Shown: positions 54,002-64,000 of the stretch, in pieces | Layout: each line of letters begins with the position of its first letter | Numbering within the stretch: the first letter of the stretch is position 1 | NCBI GenBank assembly: GCA_016748015.1 | Contig: JAAOMT010000602.1 | Span: forward strand, 551,806 to 615,805 | Length of the DNA stretch: 64,000 bases | Direction of reading: 5' to 3' | Origin: Geosiphon pyriformis | Taxonomy: Eukaryota > Glomeromycota > Glomeromycetes > Archaeosporales > Geosiphonaceae | The notes under the pieces: model-generated | Seen by the model: only the letters and a program-made list of their open reading frames with translations | Databases searched by the model: none | What the model was told of the DNA's origin: nothing | Translations under genes and position numbers: made by a program

Positions 54002-54850
54002 TATACACTCCTCACATAATTTAATGTTTATTTGCTCTAATTGTTGAATTTGAGCTTTTTGGGTTGGGTAGGTGTGACTTGCAATTTGGTGGTATACTTC
54101 TATTTTATCTTCCTAATCATATCTAGCTAATTCCAATGTATATTCAATATATTCAGCTTCTTTCATTTGAAAGACATCTTCTTTGGTTCCTCCATTAATT
54201 AAAATCATGGCAAGTTTGTAGATCATTTTGGCATCATAGGGGTAGTGATAGAGTTTGCTGAGGGTGCTGTTGTATGCAGTATTGAAAGATGTTCCACGTT
54301 TTACTTTTTCTGCAATAGAAAGAGCATATTAGCAAGTTTGATCGCAGACTCCTTCTCTAAATGCAACATCAATCCAGTTACATTCATTGGAAAGCTGCTT
54401 TCCACAAGTAAGACAGAGTGTTTTATCTCATTTTCCGCTTCTTTTGATCAAGTGGCCCCATTGTTCTTGATGGCAGGCCTTGCAGTAGTAGCAGATATGA
54501 CTTTTATATTCTTCCTCAGGTGAAATACAAGCTCCCATTGACGATAGTTTCTTGTGGCAGTCCTTACATTTAAGGGGAATATAGGGGCGTTGTTTTTTTG
54601 GTTCAGGCTTTGAGTAAGTGATATTCTATCCAGGGGTTTCAGATTCAGAGTGTAGAATAAAATGTTCTTGTTCAGTTTCTTCAGCCCAATTGGATGTTGA
54701 TCCAAAAGTCATGAATGTTTCAATTATTGGTTTTTCTTTTTCTGGTTCGAATTCAAAAGCCAGGGCTTTTTTGGAGCATTTGTTGAATGTATCACAAGTG
54801 GCAGGTACTCGAACGTGTTGTTCTTGGTAGGAGATTGTTAACTCCTATGT
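54002..54850 (-). pseudogene. Cys-rich region of B-IV
   Basis: Minus-strand CxxC series: YIPLKCKDCHKKLSSMGAC (about 54570-54530), CYYCKACHQE (about 54490), the TLCLTCGK pair (about 54415), CDQTC (about 54340) and LCEECIMPC (about 54015-53990). Ordered and spaced as in B-I and B-II. Stops at Trp and Arg codons. Function unknown. Confidence 0.65.
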
Positions 54851-55260
54851 CTCCCAATTCAGATTAGCATTGGCTTTTTGGAGCCAATCGTTTCTGACGA
54901 GAGCTTGGTATTGGGGAGCATCCATAACCAGAACTTTGACTGGAATAGTGATTCCGTCAATTGTGAATGGGAAGTTGTCAATCTCTTCTACTGGAGTTTT
55001 TTTCATGCTATTAGCAGTAACAATGATTGTCTGAACTGGTCGGTCAACATTTTTTTTTAGCTGCTGCATCAATTGATATGTGATAATGCTTCCGGCAGAT
55101 CCACTGTCTAGAATCAAGCGAATTGGCTTTCCTTCTACTTCAGCTTTTGTGTACATTGCAGTGATGGCTTTTTGCTCATTAACCACTGCATTATTAAGCA
55201 AGAATGGTGATTCATTTGCTTCAAATTCAAAAGGAAATATATCTGAAAGGTTAGCATTTT
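54851..55260 (-). pseudogene. Aspartic protease of B-IV
   Basis: Part of an open block 54845-55513. Core IRLILDSGSAGSIITYQLMQQL (about 55125-55065) keeps the D-S-G catalytic motif, the only copy here that does. TIIVTANSMKKTPVEEIDNFPF and VLVMDAPQYQALVRNDWLQKAN follow. The domain is intact as written, though the surrounding polyprotein is not. Confidence 0.8.
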
Positions 55261-56517
55261 CAGCAATTCTGGCTGGTAGGATTGTGGTAAGAATATAAAA
55301 AGAATTTTGTTGTTGTGCTGCAGCTCTACCTTCTGAGAGTACAGTATGGTAAAAATCCTGTTTTTCTGGCATTGTAAGATAACTAGATTGAGTATGATAG
55401 TGATTGGGTCTTAGTTGAGCCAAATTTCGGGGAACTAATTGGTTATTCGGATTGATCCTATTGTTGTTTACTTGGTATTGGTTTTGTGGTATGAATTGAT
55501 TTTGTGAAATCAATCTTCGAGCAGGTACTTGATAATGTTGTGTGGGTGGTTGTTGGTATTGCTGTTGGATTGGCTGTGGAGCAGGCTGATAATAGTTATT
55601 TTGGTATTGGGGTCTTAGTGAATAGTAAGCTGGTGGTGGTGGTTAATAATAAGATTGCTGTGGTAAAGGGTAACGTTGATTACTCCTATTTTGTTGGTTT
55701 CATTGTAGCTTTCTGCAATTACTTTTCCAGTGGCCAGAAATTCTACAATAATGGCAACTCTGAGACTAGTTATTAGAGGATAATGTAAAGTTGTTTTGAT
55801 TCTGTCTTTGGGGTGGTTGATATCTTTGGGGTTGCTGTTGTTGTTAGTTGGTAAAATAGTTTTTGACTTTCTTTGCAAGTTGGTCAATTTTCTCTTCAGC
55901 TACAGAGCTGGTTTCTCCAATGGCTAAGTTCACGAGTTTTGTATGATTGGCTTCTTCCATGGCCATTTCATATCTTTTTACATGCTGAATGGCAGAGTTT
56001 AAATCTTCTGAGGCATGTGGGCAAACCTTTTTAATCAGTTTATCCTTTAAACCAGCAATAAATTGATCCAAGATTTGAGCATCAGAATAATAATCATTAG
56101 TTTCAAGTTGGCGAATTTGTCTGAAAAGTTTGTTGAATTTCCCAATATAAGTCATAACAGATTTGGAAAGTTTTTGTTTGATATTGCGAAAACAATTTCG
56201 AAAAGTGATTGAGGTGTTGTTATTAGTGAATTGTTCTAAGAAGGCAGTTTTGAAAGCTGTCCAGTCATTAAAAGGGGTGGTCAAGTTTTCAAATCATTCG
56301 CCTACTGTTCCTTTGAGAAAGTAGAAAATTGTTCTTAACATTCTGGCAGCATTCCATCCATTTGCATCTCCAGCTTTAGTAACTTGGTCGAGCCATTTTT
56401 GGGGACTGGTCTCAATGTCTTCTCCATTAAATTCAGGGATTTTTGTGATGTATGCTGTCATTTTGTCTTTTTTGTTTTCACTGTCTATTGATTCTTCTTC
56501 AGATATTTTAGAGTCGT
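55261..56517 (-). pseudogene. gag of B-IV
   Basis: Minus strand: capsid from ITKIPEFNGEDIETSPQKWLDQ (56450-56390), FNDWTAFKTAFLEQF and KQKLSKSVMTYIGKFNKLFRQI (open block 55844-56284). The CCHC knuckle CHYC-x4-H-x4-C is intact (about 55760-55715), followed by a Pro/Tyr/Gln-rich tail. Truncated upstream at 56517 in the acidic SEEES linker by B-II. Confidence 0.75.
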
Positions 56518-57493
56518 TGTTATTGGAGGTTTTTGGTCTCTTTTCTTAAATGTTGTCAATGCTTGTTTGCTGTAAATTCACGTTTTCTGAATGTGGTTGA
56601 ACCTCCAGTAACTGAATTTATTTTCAAATTATCTCTTATAATTTGAATTGCTGGGCTTATAAGTGGAATGACCAATTCCATGCCAGTTGTTTTATGTAGT
56701 TACATTGTAGTAAATGTCAACTTTTTCCCAGGAAATGCTTGTCTGGAAGCTCACTAAAAATGTGTAGTTACTTTGCTGTGAAAGTCAACTCTTCTACAGG
56801 AATCTTGTCTGTAGGCTACCCTAATGATTATAGTAAGAAAATAAAAAAAAAATAAAAAAATGTAAAAGAAATAGAATTCTGTCAATGGAAACGTTTTCTA
56901 TCCAGGCCTGAAGTCACTAACAGTTTACTGAAATTGGTAGCTAATCAATTTCGAAATGTTAGTTGGGTTTTGGGGATTTTTCCAAGTGCAATAATTAAAA
57001 AACTTGGTTTTTCAAATTATTTGATATTTATTTCTTTTTGTGTGTATAGAAATGGTTCTAAGTAATAAATCTAAAGTAAGATACATTTTTTCGAAAAAAG
57101 AAGCTCTTCTTTTATACAACTTGTCGTAATACTATTCTATGAACTTGAACTTTACTATTTTCTACAATTTTGCTGAACTAAAGATACATTTTGGCAAACT
57201 ACAAGTTATTTCTGCGAACTATTAGATATTTCGATGAACTATCAATTATTTCGGCAAATTTCTACAAATTTCGAACTTTTGAATGTTACATAGTTTGGGG
57301 TATTGCATGATTGATCATTGCAATTAGGTTACATTTATGTTGTGTACAATTTGGGTTATTAATTAAATGATAATTTCAGACATTTTTGCTAATATAATAA
57401 GTGATAATTTGAAACGATAATATATGCTAATTAATGATAGGAATTATAAGATAATTTCATGCTAAATAATATCTCTAATTTCGTCTGGTAACA
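56518..57493 (-). repeat. 3' LTR of B-II (family B)
   Basis: 976 bp, TGTTATTGGAGG...CTGGTAACA on +. TTCGGCAAA-type subrepeats at about 57180-57285. Left neighbour is B-IV gag, with flanking 4-mer TCGT. Confidence 0.85.
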
Positions 57494-57504
57494 TAACCTC
57501 CTCC

Positions 57505-58190
57505 TCAAGACTAAGCTCCGTCGAAATCCAAGTACTGTTTGTTATTTTCAGATGATAATCCAAAATTATTGAAAAAATTTGGTCTGAAAATTGTTGAAAT
57601 TTCAGTTCTGTGAGCTTTCCAATATATTGAATCTTCAAAAGTTGAAAAATTGGGTTTTTTAGTATGTTTTCACAGGTGTGGAATAGGTCATAAAGTCTAA
57701 GAGCAGCTCTGAGCCTGTAGTGACTGTTTGTTGATCCAGCTGTTGTCTTGAATTCGTTGTGGAGTTGTTTCTGAATAGCTTTTTTTGTGAGGTTTGCTGT
57801 TGTAAGTTCCAGTTTCCATTCGTAGAGTGTTTTTCCAATGTGAAAATATCTATAGATTAGAGGATATTCAGTGTTTTTCTCATTGAGACACAGTTAAAGT
57901 CTTTGTTGAATTGTAGCATTTGGTGGAATACTAATCGAAGTGAGCATTAGGTTTTCTCTTAAAGCAAGCTTTAAAAGTTCTGGCAGATAAATTCCAGTAT
58001 AACTTCTTGTGTTTTTCTTATATGGATGATATTTTTGTGAATTTGGGGTTAAATTTGTAACTACTTTTGTTTGAGTATAATTAATGTGGTTTCCAGTAAC
58101 AGTAATGGATAATTCAGATATTGTTTTTAAAGCTAACATTAGTTTTTGGGATAATTGTTGAATGTTTTGAGAAATAGTTATTATAAGCAA
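57505..58190 (-). pseudogene. 3' ORF of unknown function (env position), B-II copy
   Basis: Minus strand; open from 58190 to 57894 with ISQNIQQLSQKLMLALKTISELSITVTGNHINYTQTK, a basic KYHPYKKNTRSYTG motif and LPELLKLALRENL. A stop follows at about 57894. The frame continues with an EKNTEYPLIYRYFHIGKTLYEWKLEL-like middle to the TGA overlapping the polypurine tract. About 50% of visible positions in the N-terminal half match B-I by eye. Hydrophilic, no membrane span. Unknown function. Confidence 0.6.
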
Positions 58191-58302
58191 TTTGAAATAA
58201 CAGAAAATTATTTTTGGTGTATGGGTTTTTATGTTATTTTTGTTTTGTTTTTGTGAGATTGTTTCTAAATTATAAGAAGATAACTATAATAATAAATTTA
58301 AG

Positions 58303-59690
58303 TTAAGTGTTCAAGTTGGGAGGCTGTTCAATAACAACTATTGGTTCTAAATTTCGGGGAATGTCTTTGGGATTGATTAAAGGGGAATGTGTACCAATTT
58401 GTGGAATTAATGGTTCAGGATTGTTTCTGGAATTATAGTGTTTCAAATGATCTTCATGTGCAACTTTTGCTAGAATTTTGTCATCAAGTCTTAGCTTGTA
58501 TGATTTGTTGCCTAAAACTTCATGGATAAAGAATGGTCTATCCCATTTATTCTTAAATTTTCCACTCCATTGTTTTTCAGCTTTAATTCTGTGTAAGAAA
58601 ACTTTGTTTTCAATTTTAAATTCATTGGTGACTGGAGGCAATTTGTCATCATGCCATTCTTTTTGTTGAGCTTAGAAGTGTTCAATATGGGTGGCTGCTA
58701 TTCGTCGTTTTTCTTCCAATGTGTTAAGCAGAGTGTAGGCTCTTCGCTGAAGCATTTCTTGGAAATTGTTTTCATTGATTGGTTGTGCTGAGTATGTTTC
58801 CACTGTGAAACTAATTGGTAATATTGCCATCCTTCCGTAAGTTAAATCAAATGGTGTGTGTTTTGTGGTATCTTGTTTTAGTGTCTTATATGCTAGTAAC
58901 ACTGATGGAATAAAGAAATCTTATTCTTGCTCAAAATCGGTTGAAACTTTGGCTAATGATTCACACAATGTTCTGTTGAACCATTCTACAAGTCCATTTG
59001 TTTGTGAATAGTAGGGTGAAGATAATGGTCTCTTGACATTAAATTGTCCACAAATTTCCTGGATTAAATTGTTCACGAAATGTGTTCCTTGATCAGATAA
59101 AAGTTCTATTGGACATCCATGTCTACAAATGATGTCTTTGTAGATGAAGTTTGCTACTGATTTTGCATCTGCCCGTTGAATGGCTCTGGCTTCAGGCCAT
59201 TTGGTGAGATAGTCTACGGCTACTGCAATATAACGGTTTCCTTGGTTTGTGATAGGTAGTGGTTCAACTAAATTGATACCAACTCTGTCAAAAAGCTGTC
59301 CAATTTTGATTGGGTTTAAAGATTCTGTAGGGCGAGTTCCTCCTCTTCTTTGACAACTATCACAAGATTCGACATATTCATGAATGTCTTTTTTCATTCG
59401 AGGCCAAAAATAGTATTCTAGTGTTCTTTGGGTGGTGCTGTCTTTTCCGAAGTGGGCTGATGAAAGATCTGAGTGCATGTTGTATAATATAGTCACTTTT
59501 TTCTGTTCTTGTATTAATCTAAGTGGTTTGTCTGGATTTTTGAAATTTCGATGATAAATAATGTTGTTGTGTAGAAAATATTGTTTGGCTTGTTGTTGTA
59601 GTTGATGTTTTTCATCTGGAGACCAATCTGTTGGGATTGTTAATGTTTCCAAATATTGTTTGAGATCGTTGTAGTTTTCCGAATTCATTG
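58303..59690 (-). pseudogene. Integrase of B-II
   Basis: Nearly open in three blocks (58921-59688, 58672-58902, 58303-58641). HHCC zinc domain with NMHSDLSSAHF and CDSCQRRG. DDE core: GINLVEP (first catalytic Asp changed to Asn), LLSDQGTHF (Asp) and GLVEWFNRT (Glu). C-terminal GPY/F-like module KWDRPFFIHEVLGNKSYKLR. Only two stops, at Gln/Trp codons. pol ends with TAA at 58303. It would insert cDNA but lacks one metal ligand. Confidence 0.85.
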
Positions 59691-61150
59691 TTTGTTGGCT
59701 CTTTTGGTTAGTTAAGTTGAGTGTTGGTTTTTATGTTTTTCTAATCTTGTCTCATTCTGGAGAGACAGTCAACATTGGTGTGGAGTTTTCCTGGTTTGTG
59801 ATGTACTATGTATTGATAGTTTGCTAGAAATCTTGTCCATCGAGTTTGTTTTGCATTCAGCTGAGTATTTTTGTTCTGAAGCCATTTGAGTCTAATATTA
59901 TCAGTGATAATATCAAATTTTTTAGGCCTGAGATAAAAGTTGAAGTGATGTAGAGCCCAAATTACGGCTGCTGTTTTTAGTTCTATGGCAGGGTAGTTTT
60001 TCTCAAGTGGTTTTAATGTTCTGCTAGCATAAGCAATTACTCACTCATTTCTGTTGTCATTTAGTTGTGATAAGATGGCACCAAAGACAGTATATGAAGC
60101 ATCTGTAGCTAGTCAAAATTGGTTGCTGAAATCCGGGTAGGCAAGAATTGGAGCTGTTGTCAGTTTTTCCTTGAGAATTCCAAAAGCTTTTTGGTGTTTG
60201 GTAGTCCATTTGTATTTAACGTTTTTGGTGGTAAGCTGGTTGAGGGGTTTTGCAATTTCCGAGAATCTTTTGATAAACTTCCGATAGTAGGATGCTAATC
60301 CTATGAATTCTCTTAGTTCTGTAGTGTTTTGAGGAGTTTTGAAGTTTTTGACAATGCTGATTTTTCCAGGATCTGGTTTGATTCCATCTTTACTAACAAT
60401 ATGACCAAGGAAAGCCAGGCTTGTTTTTCCAAAGTAGTATTTTTTGATATTGAGTTTTAGTCCTGCTTTTCATAATTGTTGAAAAACTTTTCACAGGTGT
60501 TTTAAGTGTAATTCAAACGATGGAGAATAAACATCAGTATTGTCAAGATAAATGACTACTGACTTCCAAAGAAGTCCTTAGTACACAACATCCATTAATC
60601 TCTGAAACATTGCTGGTGCATTGCATAATCCAAAAGGCATTACATTAAACTCGTAATTTCTGCCTTGGGTAGTGAATGCTGTTTTGGGGCAATCATTGGG
60701 ATCCATAGCAACTTGCCAGTAACTGCTTTCTAAATCTAGTATTGAAAAGTATTTGGATTTTCTAAGAGCATCTAACATGTCATCAATCCAGGAAAGAGGG
60801 TAGGCATCTCCAATTGTAACACTGTTGAGTTGTCGATAGTCAACACAAAATCGGATCTTTCCATTTATCTTTTTAACTAGCACTATAGGTAAAGCCCAAG
60901 GACTCATGGAGGGTTGAATGAGTTCATTGTTAAGCATTTATTGTACTTCTTCTTGAATGAATTGGTGGCTTTCTGGAGCAACTTGATATGCTTGTTGTCT
61001 TCTTGGTTTGGCATCTCCTGTATAAATTTGGTGTTGGACTAAATTGGTTCTTCCTAAGTCATTGTTGTTTTCAGTGAAGATATCAGCAAATTCTGCAATT
61101 AGCTCTTTGAGCTGGGTCTGTTGTTGTGGTTCAAGTTGTCCCATGTTGAT
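59691..61150 (-). pseudogene. Reverse transcriptase and RNase H of B-II
   Basis: RT: VLVKKINGKIRFCVDYRQLN (about 60880-60830), [35 protein letters not shown] (about 60625) and WKSVVIYLDNTDVYS (about 60565-60525), the same YLDN as B-I. RNase H: about 59790-60180, with ATDASYT first acidic site, ELKTAAVIWALHHF and DNIRLKWL. HHKPGKLHTNVD at about 59790. The approach segment LKELIAEFADIFTENNNDLGRTN lies at 61110-61045. Few stops. Confidence 0.85.
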
Positions 61151-62116
61151 TCAAGATAGTTTTTCTATGATAACATGGTAGTTTTTGGAGCTGGAGTTTG
61201 GGTTGATTTTTGGTAGTGAATGTCCAATAATTTCAGAGAAATTGGGGACTGTTTGGAGTAATTCTTGTTGAAATATATTACTGTGAATAACTCCAATTTC
61301 TAAATTATTTAATAAAATTATGAGATAATTATTGGGGTTGTAAAAAGTAACTCGGACTTTCTTTGTTCTTTCTGGAATATAAATGTTTGGGATCAAAATA
61401 TTATGTTCCAAGCAGACTTGTTCATTGAACTCAAAAATTTGTTGTATGGTTGTTGGCTTTGGGCAGGTGTAGATTTCCAGATGTTCTCCAAAGGGTGAGA
61501 TGGTAATTGGTTGTGAAAGTCTGAGAATCTGGTGGGATTTGTTCTGTGTGTTAAGAGCTATATTAACTAAAACTGTGAATCGTCCAGTTGAACCAAAACC
61601 TTGGGTTTCTTTATCACTTTTTCCTAATTGTTCTCTTTGATTAACTAGTTGCAAACCCGAAATGTTAATTAAGAGTAGGTAAATAGCTTGGGCAATTTTT
61701 TCAGCATGTTCAATCTTAAATAGTTTGTCAGTTTCATTTTGAAGCATTACTGTAATGTCTCGAGCATATCCAACATCAATTATTCCTCCTTTGACATTGA
61801 TTCCCTTGCTTGCCAGAGAGGACTGGGAGGTGATTTGAACTATTGCTCTTGGTGGAATTTTGAGTGCAATTTTGAGATTGATTTTTGTAAGAGATTTGGG
61901 TTTGAGAACAAGAGTATCTTTGCCTGGATATTTTAGGTCATATTCAGCATCAATTTCGTGTGCTTTTTCAGGTTTTATTCCATGTTTATTGTTGTTGAAG
62001 TATTTAAGTTGTAAGGCAGGCTGATTTTTAATAAGGTAGATAGGTATTGTTTCAATTTCTTCCATTGCTTCAGGTTCTCCAAATTCAATTTCATTCTCAT
62101 CATTTTCACTGGGCAA
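61151..62116 (-). pseudogene. dUTPase-containing pol segment of B-II
   Basis: 321 codons without a stop. Residues 51-180 (61577-61966) form a complete trimeric-type dUTPase: KAHEIDAEYDL (motif 1), ITSQSSLASKG (motif 2), GGIIDVGYARDI (motif 3 with catalytic Asp), EKIAQAI (motif 4) and QGFGSTGRF (motif 5, Phe that stacks on uracil). Residues 181-321 are a linker with SPFGEHLEIYTC, YNPNNYLIILLNNLEIGVI and VPNFSEIIGHSLP before RT. Length and motif order match ordinary dUTPases (about 130-150 residues). Clearest copy in the window; the parent polyprotein is broken elsewhere. Confidence 0.85.
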
Positions 62117-62990
62117 GGGGATACTAAGAGCGTAGTATTCAGAACACTACTGTTCATTGCAAGGCATAATGCATTCTTCACATAGCCTAATGTTCATTTG
62201 CTCTAATTATTGAATTTGAGCTTTTTGAGTTGGGTAGGTGTGACTTGCAATTTGGTGGTAGACTTCTACTTCATCTTCGTAATTGAATCCAGCTAATTCT
62301 ATAATGTATTCAATGTATTCTGCTTCCTTCATTTGACGAACATCTTCTTTGGTAGCTCCATTAATTAATGCCATTGCTAAATCAAAAATCATCTCAGCAT
62401 CATGGAGGTAGTGATAAAGTTTGTTGAAAACACTGTTGTATACCACATTAAAGGGTGTTCCTCTTTTTACTTTCTCTGAAATTGATAAAGCATATTGGCA
62501 GGTCTGATCGCAGACTCCTCCTCTTATGGTTACATCAATCCAATTGCATTCTTCCAGTAGCATATCTCCACAAGTCAAACAAGAGGTGTTGTCCCATTTT
62601 CCACTTCTTTTTATTAGATGGCCCCATCATTCTCTGTGGCAAGCCTTGCAGTAATAACAAGTATGATTTTAATATTTTTCTTCAGGTGAAATGCAGGCTC
62701 CCATTGACGATAGTTTTTTGTGGCAGTCCTTACATTTAAGAGGAATATAAGAGCATTGTTTCTTTGGTTCAGGTTTTGAGTAAGGGATATTCCATTCAGA
62801 GGTTTCGAGTTCAGAGTGTGGGGTAAAATGTTCTTGTTCTGTTTTATCAGCCCAGTTGGACATTAATCCAAGAGCCATGAATGTTTCAATAAGGGGTTTT
62901 TTTTCTTCCGGTTCAAATTCAAAAGCTAGGGCTTTTTCAGAGTGTTTGTTAAATATACCACAAGTGGCAGGTACCCGGGTGTATTATTCT
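62117..62990 (-). pseudogene. Cys-rich region of B-II
   Basis: Open blocks 62669-62878 and 62207-62578. Cys series: LKCKDCHKKLSSMGAC (about 62735-62690), CYYCKACHRE (about 62655-62630), CLTCGDMLLEEC (62580-62545), VCDQTCQY (about 62515) and LCEECIMPC (about 62185-62160). Between them lies an acidic helical stretch with VKRGTPFNVVYNSVFNKLYHYLHDAEMIFDLAMALINGATKEDV. Five or more Cys pairs point to zinc binding. I do not recognise the domain. Confidence 0.65.
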
Positions 62991-63420
62991 TGGTAGGAGA
63001 TTGTTAACTCTTGTGTTTCTCAATTCAGATTAGCATTGGCTTTTTGAAGCCAATTATTTCTGATGAGAGCTTGGTACTGGGGTGCGTCCATTGCAAGAAC
63101 TTTGACTGGAATAATAATTCCATCAAGAGTGAATGGAAAATTGTCAATTTCTCCTACTGGGGTCTTTTTCATGCCATTAGCAGTGACGATTACTGTTTGA
63201 GCTGGTCAGTCAACATTTCTCTTCAACTGTTGGATTAACTGGTAGGTGATAATGCTTCCAGTGGATCTACTGTCTAGGATCAAGCAAATTGTCTTTCTTT
63301 CGACTTTTGCTTCAGTGTACATAGCCATGATTGCTTTTTGTTCATTGGCAGCTGTATTGCTAAGCAGGAATAGTGACTTATTTGCTTCGAATTCAAAAAG
63401 GAATATATCTGAAGTTAGCA
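62991..63420 (-). pseudogene. Aspartic protease of B-II
   Basis: Core ICLILDSRSTGSIITYQLIQQLKRNVD (63290-63206): Asp-Ser kept, Gly changed to Arg. A TGA follows at the next Arg-equivalent, then AQTVIVTANGMKKTPVGEIDNFPF and AMDAPQYQALIRNN. Lies between the gag tail and the Cys-rich region. Confidence 0.75.
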
Positions 63421-64000
63421 TTTTCAGCGATTCTGGCTGGTGGGATTGTGGTGAGAGTATAGGAAGAGTTTTGTTGTTGTGCTGCAGCTCTACCTTCTAA
63501 GGATGCAGTATGATAAAAATTCTGTTCTTCTGGTATTGTTAAATAACTGGGTTGAGTGTGGTAGTGGTTGGGTCTTGGTTGAGTGGAATTTCAGGAAACC
63601 AATTGGTTGTTTGAACTGATTCTATTGTTGTTTACTTGGTATCGGTTTTGTGATGTGAATTGATTTTGTGTAATCAGTCTTCAAGCAGGTATTTGATAAT
63701 ATTGTGTGGGTGGTTGTTGGTATTGCTGTTGGATTGGCTGTGGAGCAGGCTGATAATAGTTATTTTGGTATTGGAGTCTTGGTGGATAGTAAGCTGGTGG
63801 TCGTGGTTGATAATAAGATTGCTGTAGTAGAGGGTAACGTTGATTACTCCTATTTTGTTGGTTTTGTTGTAGCTTTCTGCAATCTTTTTTCCAGTGGCCA
63901 GAGATTCCATAGTAATGGCAATTCTGAGGCTGGTTATTGAAAAGTGGTGCAAAGTTATTTTGATTTTGTCTTTGGGGTAATTGATATCTTTGGGGTTGCT
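63421..64000 (-). pseudogene. gag nucleocapsid and tail of B-II, partial
   Basis: Minus strand: zinc knuckle CHYYGISGHWKKDC (about 63925-63885), in which the second Cys of C-x2-C-x4-H-x4-C reads Tyr. Then a Gln/Tyr/Pro-rich tail (SNQRYPLLQQSYYQPRPPAYY region, about 63850-63780) down to the SYLTIPEEQNF segment (about 63550). The capsid part lies beyond the window edge. Confidence 0.7.

Larger units (their letters stand above)
52055..56517 (-). mobile_element. B-IV: family B element with internal pol deletion
   Basis: 3' LTR (52055-53041), polypurine tract, then a direct jump from the 3' ORF end to the dUTPase-RT linker at about 53085. RT, RNase H, integrase and nearly all of the 3' ORF are missing. 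dUTPase, Cys-rich region, protease (DSG kept) and most of gag follow. Cut at 56517 by B-II. Inserted in the gag of B-III. Confidence 0.8.
56518..64000 (-). mobile_element. B-II: family B element, runs off the right edge
   Basis: 3' LTR, polypurine tract, 3' ORF, integrase, RNase H, RT, dUTPase, Cys-rich region, protease and nucleocapsid on the minus strand, in the same order as B-I. It has the longest open blocks of the window (321 and 255 codons), so it is the least decayed and, by nesting, the last to arrive at this locus. 5' LTR not reached. Confidence 0.85.

Noticed and set aside
1-64000. tRNA or rRNA genes
   Set aside because: Read for tRNA B-box-like GGTTCGA contexts and rRNA-like conserved stretches; none found. 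The only tRNA-related sites are primer-binding sites complementary to a GAGCACCA end.

Overview
This 64 kb window is strongly AT-rich and appears to be made almost wholly of decayed, nested retrotransposons. I found no convincing host gene, tRNA, rRNA or CRISPR array. The gag-pol and LINE proteins resemble retroelement families I associate with genomes of arbuscular mycorrhizal fungi (Glomeromycotina). That assignment rests on recognition alone; no search was run. Reading frames are broken mainly by transitions (CAA/CAG to TAA/TAG, TGG or CGA to TGA, catalytic Asp to Asn), a RIP-like or 5-methylcytosine-deamination signature.

Four LTR groups can be told apart, all with TG...CA ends: A1 and A2 (TGTTACTCATA starts, shared 3' two-thirds, different U3 repeats), B (about 970 bp, TGTTACCAG start) and H (a single 763 bp copy). 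Two or more LINE families are also present. Families A and B have the order gag (capsid, CCHC knuckle) - aspartic protease - multi-CxxC Cys-rich region - dUTPase - reverse transcriptase/RNase H - integrase (HHCC, DDE, GPY/F-like C-terminus) - stop - a separate 3' ORF of unknown function - polypurine tract - LTR.

Layout. 1-914: 3' end of a plus-strand A1 element inserted into the gag of a minus-strand A1 element (915-3147). 3148-20299: triple nest, in which an old LINE ('LINE-X', 3148-3333 and 19970-20299) contains a full-length LINE ('LINE-1', 3334-3477 and 13354-19969), which contains a complete minus-strand family B element ('B-I', 3478-13353). 20300-20484: LTR fragment. 20485-42988: a same-strand staircase of family A elements C, D, G and E. 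C stops in RT, D in protease and G in gag; E is complete at 33121-42988. Solo LTRs lie in C (24507-25478) and in the LTR of G (30910-31891). 42989-46735: 5'-truncated LINE-2, interrupted by the H insertion (45761-46523). 46736-49043: an LTR scrap and minus-strand element F (3' LTR, 3' ORF, integrase C-terminus). 49044-64000: a second nest, B-III (plus) containing B-IV (minus, internal deletion of RT to integrase), which contains B-II (minus, the best preserved pol, running off the window).

The least described content is the dUTPase plus Cys-rich module in a Ty3/gypsy-like polyprotein, and the conserved 3' ORF in the position normally held by env. The order of nesting also gives a relative chronology that agrees with the degree of decay.
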